DNA of 10,177 nucleotides from Gammaproteobacteria bacterium (GTDB lineage Bacteria > Pseudomonadota > Gammaproteobacteria > SAR86 > TMED112), in contig NYSP01000014.1 in NCBI GenBank assembly GCA_002683115.1, positions 3,604 through 13,780 on the forward strand. Direction: 5' to 3'. Every line of letters starts with the position of its first letter. Position 1 is the first letter of the stretch. The notes beneath the pieces are model-generated. The model worked only from the letters and a program-made list of their open reading frames with translations, was not told the origin of the DNA and made no database searches. Below are positions 1-5,979 of this stretch, one piece after another. The translations under genes were made by a program, and so were the position numbers.

Positions 1-158
1 AAGGTATCAAGTGCAACTTGATAATTTTCAGTCAGAATATTGTCCCAAAAAGTATTTACAACTTTAAGGTTCATCTCCCTCTGAGACATATTGTTGTCAG
101 CACAAGATGTTAGAAAGAATATTGATAGAATTGTTAAAAATGTTAAAAATTTATTCAT
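1..158 (-). CDS. N-terminal part of a small lipoprotein (possible NTF2/SnoaL-like domain), truncated by the left edge
   Basis: The first 52 codons of a gene running leftward off the window. The ATG at 158-156 is preceded by GGAG (168-165) with a 6-base spacer, so the start is well supported. Residues 1-18 form a lipoprotein signal (MNKF, a hydrophobic core, then LTSC), with Cys19 as the lipidation site and Ala/Asp behind it, which by the E. coli rule would not retain it in the inner membrane. The mature stretch that follows, NLKVVNTFWDNILTENY, resembles the first helix of NTF2/SnoaL-like alpha-beta barrels. That resemblance is by eye over about 20 residues and is only a suggestion. An extended -10 lies just upstream (176-184). 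The lipoprotein N-terminus is solid; the function is unknown because most of the gene is outside the window. Confidence 0.75.
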   Translation of the reverse strand, partial: MNKFLTFLTILSIFFLTSCADNNMSQREMNLKVVNTFWDNILTENYQVALDT

Positions 159-175
159 AAAATTCTCCAATATTA

Positions 176-184
176 TTTATAGCA
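176..184 (-). promoter_or_regulatory. Extended -10 promoter for the lipoprotein gene at 158
   Basis: On the minus strand the sequence reads TGCTATAAA: a TGn extension plus a hexamer one base from TATAAT. Transcription would begin near 169, directly at the Shine-Dalgarno GGAG of the gene starting at 158. I see no good -35 hexamer, as is usual for extended -10 promoters. Confidence 0.5.
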
Positions 185-222
185 CACTAGCAATAATTTA
201 ATAGAGACAAACTTGTTAAATA

Positions 223-251
223 TAAAAAAAAGAGGCACAAATGTGCCTCTT
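223..251 (-). terminator. Intrinsic terminator of the peptidase operon
   Basis: A perfect inverted repeat with 9-bp arms (230-238 and 243-251) and a 4-base loop. On the minus strand it is followed by an uninterrupted T-run from the A-tract at 224-231. It lies 20 bases beyond the stop of the gene at 272-700 and ends the minus-strand transcript from the peptidase gene. The plus-strand side has no equivalent T-run, so it is directional. Confidence 0.9.
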
Positions 252-271
252 ATAAATTAGTTTCAATTAAG

Positions 272-700
272 TTAATAAATACAGAGTCTGCGTTGGACTG
301 TTAACTCATTATTTTTGTTATACATGCCTACATAAGCATCATACTCAGCTTGAGCTTTCTTAGCTTCAGCCTCACTTTGGTTTTCTCTCATTTCTTGCCA
401 TTTGGCCCAGGATTCTTGGCTCCCAATAACCATTGTTGACAGTCTATAAAGCTTTTCTGATACATTCCCTTCACTATCTCTTCTGTATTGCATCATAGGC
501 GCTACAACGATATCAGAACCTCTATCTTTATAGAATTTTTGATGCATTCGAGCTGCCTTTAACCAACCATCAGCAGAGCCAGTAAGTTTTGCAACATAAT
601 AATTTGCTATTTTCCCTTTGCAATCAGATAAGTCTGTTGAAAGTTTATGATTATCACCAAACGTGAAAAACGAAATAAAAATTAAAAGTAATATTCTCAT
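272..700 (-). CDS. Small exported protein of unknown function, possible ferredoxin-like alpha/beta unit
   Basis: A 142-residue protein. I start it at the ATG at 700 because AGGAG lies at 710-706 with a 5-base spacer; the TTG at 715 would lengthen it but has no such signal. The N-terminus (MRILLLIFISFFTF) is a signal peptide, so the product is probably periplasmic. The mature part has a Cys near the start, a helix, a strand (around DIVVAPMMQYRR), a second strand (LYRLSTMVIG) and a Trp-rich helix (SWAKWQEM), and ends in RRLCIY; the two Cys could pair. The helix-strand-strand-helix order with a W..W helix resembles each half of the 256-residue protein at 5132-5902. It follows the M2 peptidase with a 9-base gap, the peptidase stop codon sharing bases with this gene's Shine-Dalgarno, so the two are co-translated from one transcript. 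No function is assigned. Confidence 0.8.
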   Translation of the reverse strand: MRILLLIFISFFTFGDNHKLSTDLSDCKGKIANYYVAKLTGSADGWLKAARMHQKFYKDRGSDIVVAPMMQYRRDSEGNVSEKLYRLSTMVIGSQESWAKWQEMRENQSEAEAKKAQAEYDAYVGMYNKNNELTVQRRLCIY

Positions 701-708
701 ATTTTCTC

Positions 709-2517
709 CTACCAACCGCAGCTTCTATTCTTATTTTGCTCATCTAACCATGCTTTTAAAGGAGCATAGTAATTAAGCATCGAAGTGCCATTTAGTTCTC
801 TTGTACCAATCATGCTTTCTAGCGCATCCTGCCAAGGCTTACTTTGCCCAAACGCAAGCATAGTCCTTAATTTTTCTCCAGCAAGTTCATTTCCATAAAT
901 AGAGCATTCATGCAAAGGTCCATCGAAGCCCATTGTTTTACATAAGGATTCATGAAATTGATATTGAAGAATTCTTGCTAAGTAATATCTGGTATATGGT
1001 GTATTTCCTGGTACGTGATATTTTGCACCAGGATCAAATGCATCTGCAGGTCTTTCATTTGGAGCACCAACTCCTTGATATTTTTCTCTTAATTCCCACC
1101 AATAAGCATTTAATTCATCATCACTAAGCTCGCCATTAAAAACGGCCATTCTCCATTTATCTAACATCAGTGTCCATGGTGTAGCTACAACGCTATCAAG
1201 TGCCTTTTTCATTAAAAAAGCTACTTCATTTTGTTTTGCTAAATCAGCTTCCTCACTAGAGGCAAAACCTATTTGTTCAAGATAATTTGGTGTAATTGAT
1301 AAAGTTAGCAAGTCGCCTACTGCTTCATGGAAACCGTCATTTGCTCCTCTTTGAAATACCACTGGTTGATCAGCGTATGCTTGATAATAAAAAATATGTC
1401 CTAATTCATGATGTATTGTAGAAAAATCTTCCTCATTTTTTTCAATACACATTTTGATTCTTAAATCTTGGTTCTTTGAATCTATATCCCATGCACTTGC
1501 ATGACAGACCACAGCTCGATCAACTGGTTTCACGAAAAGAGATCTTTCATAAAAAGTCTCGGGTAAGCGATCAAAACCTAAGCTTAAAAAGAAATTCTCC
1601 GAAATATTTACCATATCGATTTCGGTTAAACCCTTATCATTGATAACTTTAGTTATATCTATTGGTTTGCCAACAGACTCTTCCTTATAAACAATGTCAT
1701 ATATATTTGCCCATGATTGAGCCCACATATTTCCAAGCAAATGCGCAGGAATAGAGCCCTCATTAGGAACAACATCATCGCCATAGAACTCATTTAATTC
1801 TGCCCTTACGTGACATTGAAGGCCCTCATACAAAGGTTTTAGATCTTCATAAACTTTATCTACTGTCTCAGAAAACTCAGATGCTGGCATATCGTATTGA
1901 CTAAACCAAAGATCAGATAGACCATCAAAGCCAAGATCTTGAGCACCTTGATTACCAATATCTACCATTCTCAGATATTTCTCTTTCATGGGTTTACCAA
2001 TTTCTCTCCAACCACTCCAAGCCTTTAGTAATTCATCCGAATCTCTTGAATTGTCTATGATGCTTTCAAAGGCTTCCAAGTCATAACATTCATCTTCTGT
2101 AAAACAATGAGTACCGTTACCATACATTGCCTCCAATTCAGTCATAATTGAAGCCATTTCACCAGCTAGTGCCTCATCTAAAGGAGGTGGCATCACAAAA
2201 CCATTCTTAATTATATTTAGTGCTCTTCTATCAGCTTCACCTAATTCTAGATCATCAAATGTTGCCGCTGTTCTTGCTTGTTCTAATGATTCTAAAATAC
2301 CCCTTTTACTAAAGTCCGCTGCTACTTTTTGAGAATCATAGGTTATGAAATTTGATTGAATCCAGTACGCCGAAGAATAAACAGGTCCTTCTGTGACTGC
2401 TTTTTCTTGAACTTCAGCTAAAAAATCTTTCGCATCTTGCTCTGTAACGCTTTCTGTACTATCTGCACAGCTTATTAGGATAAATAACGGTATTAATAGT
2501 TTGATATGTCTGATCAT
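709..2517 (-). CDS. Peptidyl-dipeptidase A, M2 family (angiotensin-converting-enzyme homologue), lipoprotein
   Basis: A zinc dipeptidyl-carboxypeptidase expected to remove dipeptides from the C-termini of oligopeptides in the periplasm. From the ATG at 2517 it has 602 residues, the usual size of single-domain M2 enzymes. Residues 1-16 form a lipoprotein signal with lipobox LISC and Cys17. Visible M2 landmarks: HLLGNMWAQSW from residue 259, VCHASAW from 337, the zinc motif HELGH at 370-374, the third zinc ligand in HEAVGD (Glu398), then the C-terminal segments QYQFHESLCK, GPLHECSIYGN and GQSKPW. All catalytic residues appear intact. The alternative start at 2559 would put 14 polar residues before the signal peptide and lies upstream of a perfect extended -10, so I reject it. 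It heads an operon with the small exported protein at 272-700. The likely role is scavenging of dissolved peptides. The family call is very secure; the physiological substrate is inferred. Confidence 0.96.
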   Translation of the reverse strand: MIRHIKLLIPLFILISCADSTESVTEQDAKDFLAEVQEKAVTEGPVYSSAYWIQSNFITYDSQKVAADFSKRGILESLEQARTAATFDDLELGEADRRALNIIKNGFVMPPPLDEALAGEMASIMTELEAMYGNGTHCFTEDECYDLEAFESIIDNSRDSDELLKAWSGWREIGKPMKEKYLRMVDIGNQGAQDLGFDGLSDLWFSQYDMPASEFSETVDKVYEDLKPLYEGLQCHVRAELNEFYGDDVVPNEGSIPAHLLGNMWAQSWANIYDIVYKEESVGKPIDITKVINDKGLTEIDMVNISENFFLSLGFDRLPETFYERSLFVKPVDRAVVCHASAWDIDSKNQDLRIKMCIEKNEEDFSTIHHELGHIFYYQAYADQPVVFQRGANDGFHEAVGDLLTLSITPNYLEQIGFASSEEADLAKQNEVAFLMKKALDSVVATPWTLMLDKWRMAVFNGELSDDELNAYWWELREKYQGVGAPNERPADAFDPGAKYHVPGNTPYTRYYLARILQYQFHESLCKTMGFDGPLHECSIYGNELAGEKLRTMLAFGQSKPWQDALESMIGTRELNGTSMLNYYAPLKAWLDEQNKNRSCGW

Positions 2518-2523
2518 AAAAAA

Positions 2524-2532
2524 ATTATAGCA
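2524..2532 (-). promoter_or_regulatory. Extended -10 promoter of the M2 peptidase operon, apparently giving a leaderless mRNA
   Basis: The minus strand reads TGCTATAAT, a perfect extended -10. The hexamer (2529-2524) is followed by six T and then the ATG at 2517, so the expected start of transcription falls on or next to the start codon. There is no Shine-Dalgarno before this ATG. This both supports the lipoprotein start and argues against the upstream ATG at 2559. Confidence 0.6.
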
Positions 2533-2558
2533 TAGGGAAATTCTCTTACTCTTACACA

Positions 2559-2569
2559 TGTTATATAGT
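2559..2569 (+). promoter_or_regulatory. Possible -10 region for the small plus-strand genes
   Basis: TGTTATATAGT contains TATAGT (2564-2569, five of six matches to TATAAT), placing the transcription start at about 2576, the ATG of the 43-residue frame. The sequence is AT-rich and I see no convincing -35, so this is a weak call; it overlaps the region upstream of the divergent peptidase promoter. Confidence 0.35.
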
Positions 2570-2575
2570 AGAGAT

Positions 2576-2707
2576 ATGACCTACTTACTAATACACATGT
2601 GCGTAATTGGATTCGCAATTCTGGCTATAACTGAGAAATCTAGAGACAGAAAAAACCTTTATATCGCAATGGCTTTAGTATTTTTTGGTCTAACTTTTGT
2701 TATTTAA
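2576..2707 (+). CDS. 43-residue predicted membrane hairpin protein
   Basis: A small frame with ATG at 2576 and TAA at 2705-2707. The product has two hydrophobic segments (about residues 3-19 and 29-43) joined by a short, charged loop, EKSRDRKN. That is the layout of a two-span small inner-membrane protein with a cytoplasmic loop by the positive-inside rule. No Shine-Dalgarno precedes it; a -10-like hexamer ends 6 bases upstream, so it may be leaderless. It fills most of the space between the divergent peptidase and the 90-residue gene that begins 41 bases later. I recognise no family. The coherent hydrophobicity pattern is the main support; chance is still possible for a frame this short. Confidence 0.45.
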   Translation: MTYLLIHMCVIGFAILAITEKSRDRKNLYIAMALVFFGLTFVI

Positions 2708-2748
2708 TATAAAACTTTTAAATAATTTATTAAAACTTAAGGATAAAT

Positions 2749-3021
2749 ATGAAAAACTTACTGAAAATCATAGCATTAATCTGGATTTCTATGTTCTTAT
2801 CTTTTGAAGTTAAAGCTGAAAGATGGGCGGAAGAAGATTGTAAATCTTTGTCAGAACACATTGGTGTTTTAACTTATTTCTCTGGTGAAACATTAGATAT
2901 GTCAGATAAAGCTAATAAAGCTGAAAAAGAAGAAGAAGCTAAAGAGTTATTTGAAACAAGTTATGCGCTTTCTCAAATGGCAGCAAATCACACTGTGGTT
3001 TATACACAATTCTGTGATTGA
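2749..3021 (+). CDS. Small exported protein of unknown function (90 residues)
   Basis: The ATG at 2749 has AAGGA (2739-2743) with a 5-base spacer. Residues 1-23 form a classical signal peptide ending in VKA, with cleavage likely before Glu24, so the product is probably periplasmic. The mature part is about 67 residues, largely helical by composition, with a highly charged middle (KANKAEKEEEAKE) and two Cys, one near the start (EEDCKS) and one as the penultimate residue, which could form a disulfide bridging the two ends. It may be co-transcribed with the 43-residue frame upstream. Its TGA (3019-3021) directly abuts the stop codon of the convergent photolyase gene with no base between, so the two transcripts must overlap at their 3' ends. 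I do not recognise the family. Confidence 0.75.
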   Translation: MKNLLKIIALIWISMFLSFEVKAERWAEEDCKSLSEHIGVLTYFSGETLDMSDKANKAEKEEEAKELFETSYALSQMAANHTVVYTQFCD

Positions 3022-4419
3022 TTAAGACCTAGCTCTTTTTCTGCTTCCGTGTAGCTCATAAACGGCTCTCGCCTTCTTTTTGAATTCGCTGTTGCTTCTT
3101 ATTTGCCAAACTAATTCTTTCGCCTTTTTTGCCGAACTTTTTAGATCTACTACCCTTTCTTTGTAAAGTTCATCTAATTCTGCAGAATGAATTAAATTTT
3201 TATCTATATCTTTTAGTTGAGGTAATTGGTCTTTAATCCAACTTGCTTCTGGATCTTGATCTTGGCTTTGTTTTGTAACCGAATATATTCTAGGAAGATT
3301 AATACCAGTTACTCCACTCTGCATTTGCACTTGGCAAATGTGAATGCCTGGCTCATAGTCTGTAAACGTACTTGCTAGCAATGGTGAGGTCTGTTGCCAA
3401 GGTTGCCATAAATTATATGATGCAAACGACATCAGCATTGCTCTCATTCTAAAATTAATCCATCCATATTTTTTTAGATAGGTCATACAAGCATCCACGA
3501 ATGGGAAACCTGTATTTCCTGAAATCCATTTATCAATTAATTCTCTATCAACTTCAGGTCTTAACTGATCACAATCCGGATGCATTGATTGATACTCAAG
3601 TGATGGTTGTGTATCGAGTTTTTGAATAAAGTGACAATGCCAATGGAGTCTTTTCTTAAAAGAATATAAATCCCAGCGATATCTAGAATTGTTAATATTA
3701 TTTTCTAGAGTTTGATAAATATCTCTTATAGAAATTGTTCCAAAGGCGATATGTGGAGAAAGCCTAGAGCAGGCATATTCAGCTTCTGAAGGGCTAGACA
3801 TTTTTTTTGAGTATCCTTTGCATCTGTGTTCTAAAAATGAGCTTAAAAGTTCTCTTCCTGAATCAGAACCACCTGTCTGAATTTGCATGTCTTGTGTCTC
3901 AAGAGTTGTTTTAAATTCTTTAAATTTCGGAAGATTAAGTTGATATAAATTATTGTTGGTTTTTGGTGAATTGTAAGGCTGCTTATTCATGTGCTTCTGC
4001 CAGCTGCTGGCCCACTTATCTCTATCAGGATTATCTATTTGTATGCCGAAGTCTTTGTAAGAATATAAATAAGGAAAGTCTTTTGATAAATTTTTTAATT
4101 GATTGCTGTGATAGTTAGTTTCTGTTGTGTGATTAATATGTAAATTAACATTCGGCAATGTTTCATGAAGAAATGTTTTTAAAGCACTTAAACTTCCTTC
4201 GAATACGTATAAATCGACATTTAGGTTATTTAATTTTATTTCTAATTCTTTAAGGCTGTCTAAAGCAAATTTAAGTTGATTTTTAGATCTATCAGATTGA
4301 GACCAATATTCTTTATCAAAAACATACAAACCTGCATAATCTTGATTTAGGGATGCATTATATAAGGCAGCATTGTCTTCAAGCCGGAGATTCCGGTGAA
4401 ACAGAGCTAAATCTTTCAC
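3022..4419 (-). CDS. Photolyase/cryptochrome-family FAD protein, atypical subgroup
   Basis: A 465-residue protein, typical of the family. The N-terminal half is the alpha/beta photolyase domain, beginning with FHRNLRLEDNAAL. The C-terminal half is the FAD-binding helical domain: GYS at 202-204, SPHIAFGTIS at 221-230, KWISGNTGFPFVDACM around 297-312, YGWINFRMRAMLMSF around 318-332, DYEPGIHICQVQMQSG around 354-369 and QSQDQDPEASWI near 384-395. The basic C-terminal tail (HGSRKRAR) is also seen in some photolyases. Expected activity is light-driven repair of pyrimidine dimers, but the FAD pocket departs from E. coli PhrB: by hand alignment the proximal Trp of the electron-transfer triad is Val364 and the residue facing flavin N5 is His360. 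It starts with GTG overlapping the oxidase TGA (GTGA), so it is translationally coupled to that gene. Family certain; substrate (CPD, 6-4 lesion or signalling) undecided. Confidence 0.93.
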   Translation of the reverse strand: MKDLALFHRNLRLEDNAALYNASLNQDYAGLYVFDKEYWSQSDRSKNQLKFALDSLKELEIKLNNLNVDLYVFEGSLSALKTFLHETLPNVNLHINHTTETNYHSNQLKNLSKDFPYLYSYKDFGIQIDNPDRDKWASSWQKHMNKQPYNSPKTNNNLYQLNLPKFKEFKTTLETQDMQIQTGGSDSGRELLSSFLEHRCKGYSKKMSSPSEAEYACSRLSPHIAFGTISIRDIYQTLENNINNSRYRWDLYSFKKRLHWHCHFIQKLDTQPSLEYQSMHPDCDQLRPEVDRELIDKWISGNTGFPFVDACMTYLKKYGWINFRMRAMLMSFASYNLWQPWQQTSPLLASTFTDYEPGIHICQVQMQSGVTGINLPRIYSVTKQSQDQDPEASWIKDQLPQLKDIDKNLIHSAELDELYKERVVDLKSSAKKAKELVWQIRSNSEFKKKARAVYELHGSRKRARS

Positions 4420-5018
4420 AAATCTTCTGCGTACTTATGATTGGTTTCGCTGTGATGCATCTCGTCAGCTCTTACTCTTTCGATTAAATCACTCAACTTA
4501 GCGTCTGATTTAAGATTGTAGTAATCAATAGCTAGCTTCGGAGCAGCAATATTCTCGATAGCACCAGACTGAACAAGCCTCAAATACTCGCTGTAGCTTT
4601 CCACTGCCTCATCTTCGAAGTAACCAATCATTCTATGTGAAGTTTTAGGAAATATTAGATACATGAAGAAATAAAACAACCCAAATACAAACTGAGCGCT
4701 TAGAACCAGAATTCTTTCAAATAAACTTGGTTTTGCTATTTCTATGAAAAACATCAAGTGCATTCTTTCATTCTCTGCCTCTGCAAGCATCTCACGTATA
4801 TGTTCGCCATAGCCTGTTTTCATTGCTCTTAGGCTTTTGAAATGCATTAGCATGCCAGCAACCATACCTGGAACTCCAGCTATAGTTTCAAGAACAACAG
4901 CTCTGTGCCCATAACGTTTAGCAAAAAAACGATCTGCAATAAATTTAAAAAACCTCGTCATGGACATCGCAAATGTGTCCGAAGTATTTATTATCGCTTT
5001 GTTAATTAGTTCTCTCAT
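4416..5018 (-). CDS. aox: Alternative oxidase (di-iron ubiquinol:oxygen oxidoreductase)
   Basis: A 200-residue protein that oxidises ubiquinol and reduces oxygen to water without pumping protons, bound monotopically to the inner membrane. All AOX motifs are present: LETIAGVPGM (iron ligand Glu44), AENERMHLM (Glu84 and His87), FEDEAVESY (Glu135) and RADEMHH (Glu186 and His189). The spacings are close to those of the trypanosomal enzyme as I recall them. A hydrophobic stretch around 103-123 fits the membrane-attachment helices. It lacks the long N-terminal extension of mitochondrial AOX, as is normal for bacterial forms. The first Met (5018) is used; it has only a weak purine-rich stretch upstream. 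It leads a two-gene unit with the photolyase. The likely role is relieving an over-reduced quinone pool or bypassing inhibited cytochrome oxidase. Confidence 0.97.
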   Translation of the reverse strand: MRELINKAIINTSDTFAMSMTRFFKFIADRFFAKRYGHRAVVLETIAGVPGMVAGMLMHFKSLRAMKTGYGEHIREMLAEAENERMHLMFFIEIAKPSLFERILVLSAQFVFGLFYFFMYLIFPKTSHRMIGYFEDEAVESYSEYLRLVQSGAIENIAAPKLAIDYYNLKSDAKLSDLIERVRADEMHHSETNHKYAEDL

Positions 5019-5034
5019 ATAAATATTTCTTATA

Positions 5035-5064
5035 AATATATATAAGTATTATTTATTTTATCAA
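5035..5064 (-). promoter_or_regulatory. Probable sigma70-type promoter of the oxidase-photolyase operon
   Basis: On the minus strand TTGATA (5064-5059, five of six matches to -35) is followed after 18 bases by TATATT (5040-5035, five of six matches to -10). An overlapping TATATA at 5042-5037 would give a 16-base spacer. The start would leave a leader of about 10 bases before the oxidase ATG at 5018. The region is very AT-rich, so chance matches are likely, but the pair is well placed between the upstream terminator and the gene. Confidence 0.45.
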
Positions 5065-5087
5065 GTTTGTTTATATAAATTTTTGTG

Positions 5088-5114
5088 AAAAAAAAGGGAG
5101 CGAAAGCTCCCTTT
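5088..5114 (-). terminator. Intrinsic terminator of the 256-residue exported protein gene
   Basis: A perfect 9-bp stem (5093-5101 with 5106-5114) closed by a 4-base loop (GAAA on the plus strand, TTTC in the minus-strand transcript). On the minus strand it is followed by eight T (from the A-run 5088-5095). It lies 17 bases after the stop codon at 5132 and separates that gene from the oxidase promoter immediately downstream. Confidence 0.9.
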
Positions 5115-5131
5115 AATGAGTTAATTGAATT

Positions 5132-5902
5132 TTATTTAATAGTGCTAAACACCCAATCAAGTTGGTATGTATCAGCGTCTGTACACGATTCAATATGTTT
5201 ATCTCTTTCCTTATATAAGCCCTTTTCCTCCATTAGAGCATTCCATTCAGGCCAATTTGATACGCCAGCTGATCTTGCTTCTGATGTAAACCAAATATAT
5301 GACATCAAGAAGTCATAAGGCGCATCTTGGATGCCTCTATATGGTGTAAAGAAGTGTATTGCGTAACCTCCCTCACCTCTATCTCTCGCAAGTTGCTCCA
5401 TTTCCGCATAGACTGCTTTTAATTCAGCCATATCAGCTCGAGGTTTCAGTGTGCACTGTCTCCAATCTGAAAACATGCGATCATCATAGGAATCTGCAGT
5501 TATTCTTAATACACGGTGATTCATCATAGATACAAAATTCTCACAATCACCTGCTGATTGAGCAGGCACATCATTTTCAGATGCCCAGGCAGGATAATCA
5601 TTCATATATGCACCCCACTCCTTATATTGCATTTCTCCATTAGGCCAATTACCCCACATGACATAATCATATTCAGAATCATTGTCCCAGATAGGTTGAA
5701 GATTTAAACGGTTGTATTCAAGCCCATTTTCTTCGAGAAACTGCTCATATGTTTCTTGTTCGGTTACAACGTCTTGATATGTTTTACCTTCATTGAAGTT
5801 GCAGAACATGAACTCAGATCTGTAAATAGTTTGTTCAGAAGTCTGTGCTTGTATATTATCCATAAAGATAATAAGTGTTAGTAAACTAAGTAATTTTTTC
5901 AT
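5132..5902 (-). CDS. Exported protein of unknown function with two similar halves (possible dimeric alpha/beta-barrel repeats)
   Basis: A 256-residue protein. The ATG at 5902 has a near-perfect GGAGG (5913-5909) with a 6-base spacer. Residues 1-19 are a signal peptide (ending IQA, cleavage before Gln20), so the product is periplasmic or secreted. The mature part divides into two halves of similar plan. Half 1 has FMFCNF, a helix, a strand ending NLQPIWD, then YDYVMWGNWP and a Trp helix (EWGAYM). Half 2 has WRQCTL, a helix, the strand AIHFFTPYRG, then YDFLMSYIWF and another Trp helix (NWPEWNALM). Each half therefore has strand-helix-strand-strand-helix with one Cys in the first strand, the topology of ferredoxin-like dimeric alpha/beta barrels (NIPSNAP/ABM type), a resemblance of pattern only. 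It diverges from the SRAP gene and has its own terminator. Function unknown. Confidence 0.85.
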   Translation of the reverse strand: MKKLLSLLTLIIFMDNIQAQTSEQTIYRSEFMFCNFNEGKTYQDVVTEQETYEQFLEENGLEYNRLNLQPIWDNDSEYDYVMWGNWPNGEMQYKEWGAYMNDYPAWASENDVPAQSAGDCENFVSMMNHRVLRITADSYDDRMFSDWRQCTLKPRADMAELKAVYAEMEQLARDRGEGGYAIHFFTPYRGIQDAPYDFLMSYIWFTSEARSAGVSNWPEWNALMEEKGLYKERDKHIESCTDADTYQLDWVFSTIK

Positions 5903-5945
5903 TAAAGTCCTCCAGATATTACCGTACCAAAAAAATACATATTTG

Positions 5946-5973
5946 TTGTGTATTTTTCTTTAATTCTTATATT
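5946..5973 (+). promoter_or_regulatory. Probable promoter of the SRAP gene, leaderless
   Basis: TATATT (5968-5973, five of six -10 matches) ends 6 bases before the ATG at 5980. TTGTGT (5946-5951) is a weak -35 at a 16-base spacing. No Shine-Dalgarno precedes the ATG. Because the start codon is fixed by the catalytic Cys2 of the protein, the position of the -10 implies an mRNA that begins at or within a base or two of the AUG. Confidence 0.5.
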
Positions 5974-5979
5974 TAATTT

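Noticed and set aside
159..271. Additional gene in the left intergenic gap
   Set aside because: Only the promoter of the left gene and the terminator of the right gene are visible; the remaining DNA is AT-rich with no coherent frame.
713..715. TTG as start of the small exported protein at the left
   Set aside because: The ATG at 700 has AGGAG at the right distance and begins the signal peptide directly.
933..1127. 64-codon plus-strand frame
   Set aside because: Antisense to the conserved C-terminal region of the M2 peptidase; no independent support.
2557..2559. Upstream ATG as start of the M2 peptidase
   Set aside because: It adds 14 residues before the lipoprotein signal and lies upstream of the perfect extended -10 at 2524-2532; the ATG at 2517 gives a proper lipobox.
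5085..5318. 77-codon plus-strand frame
   Set aside because: It begins inside the terminator hairpin and runs antisense to the end of the 256-residue exported protein.
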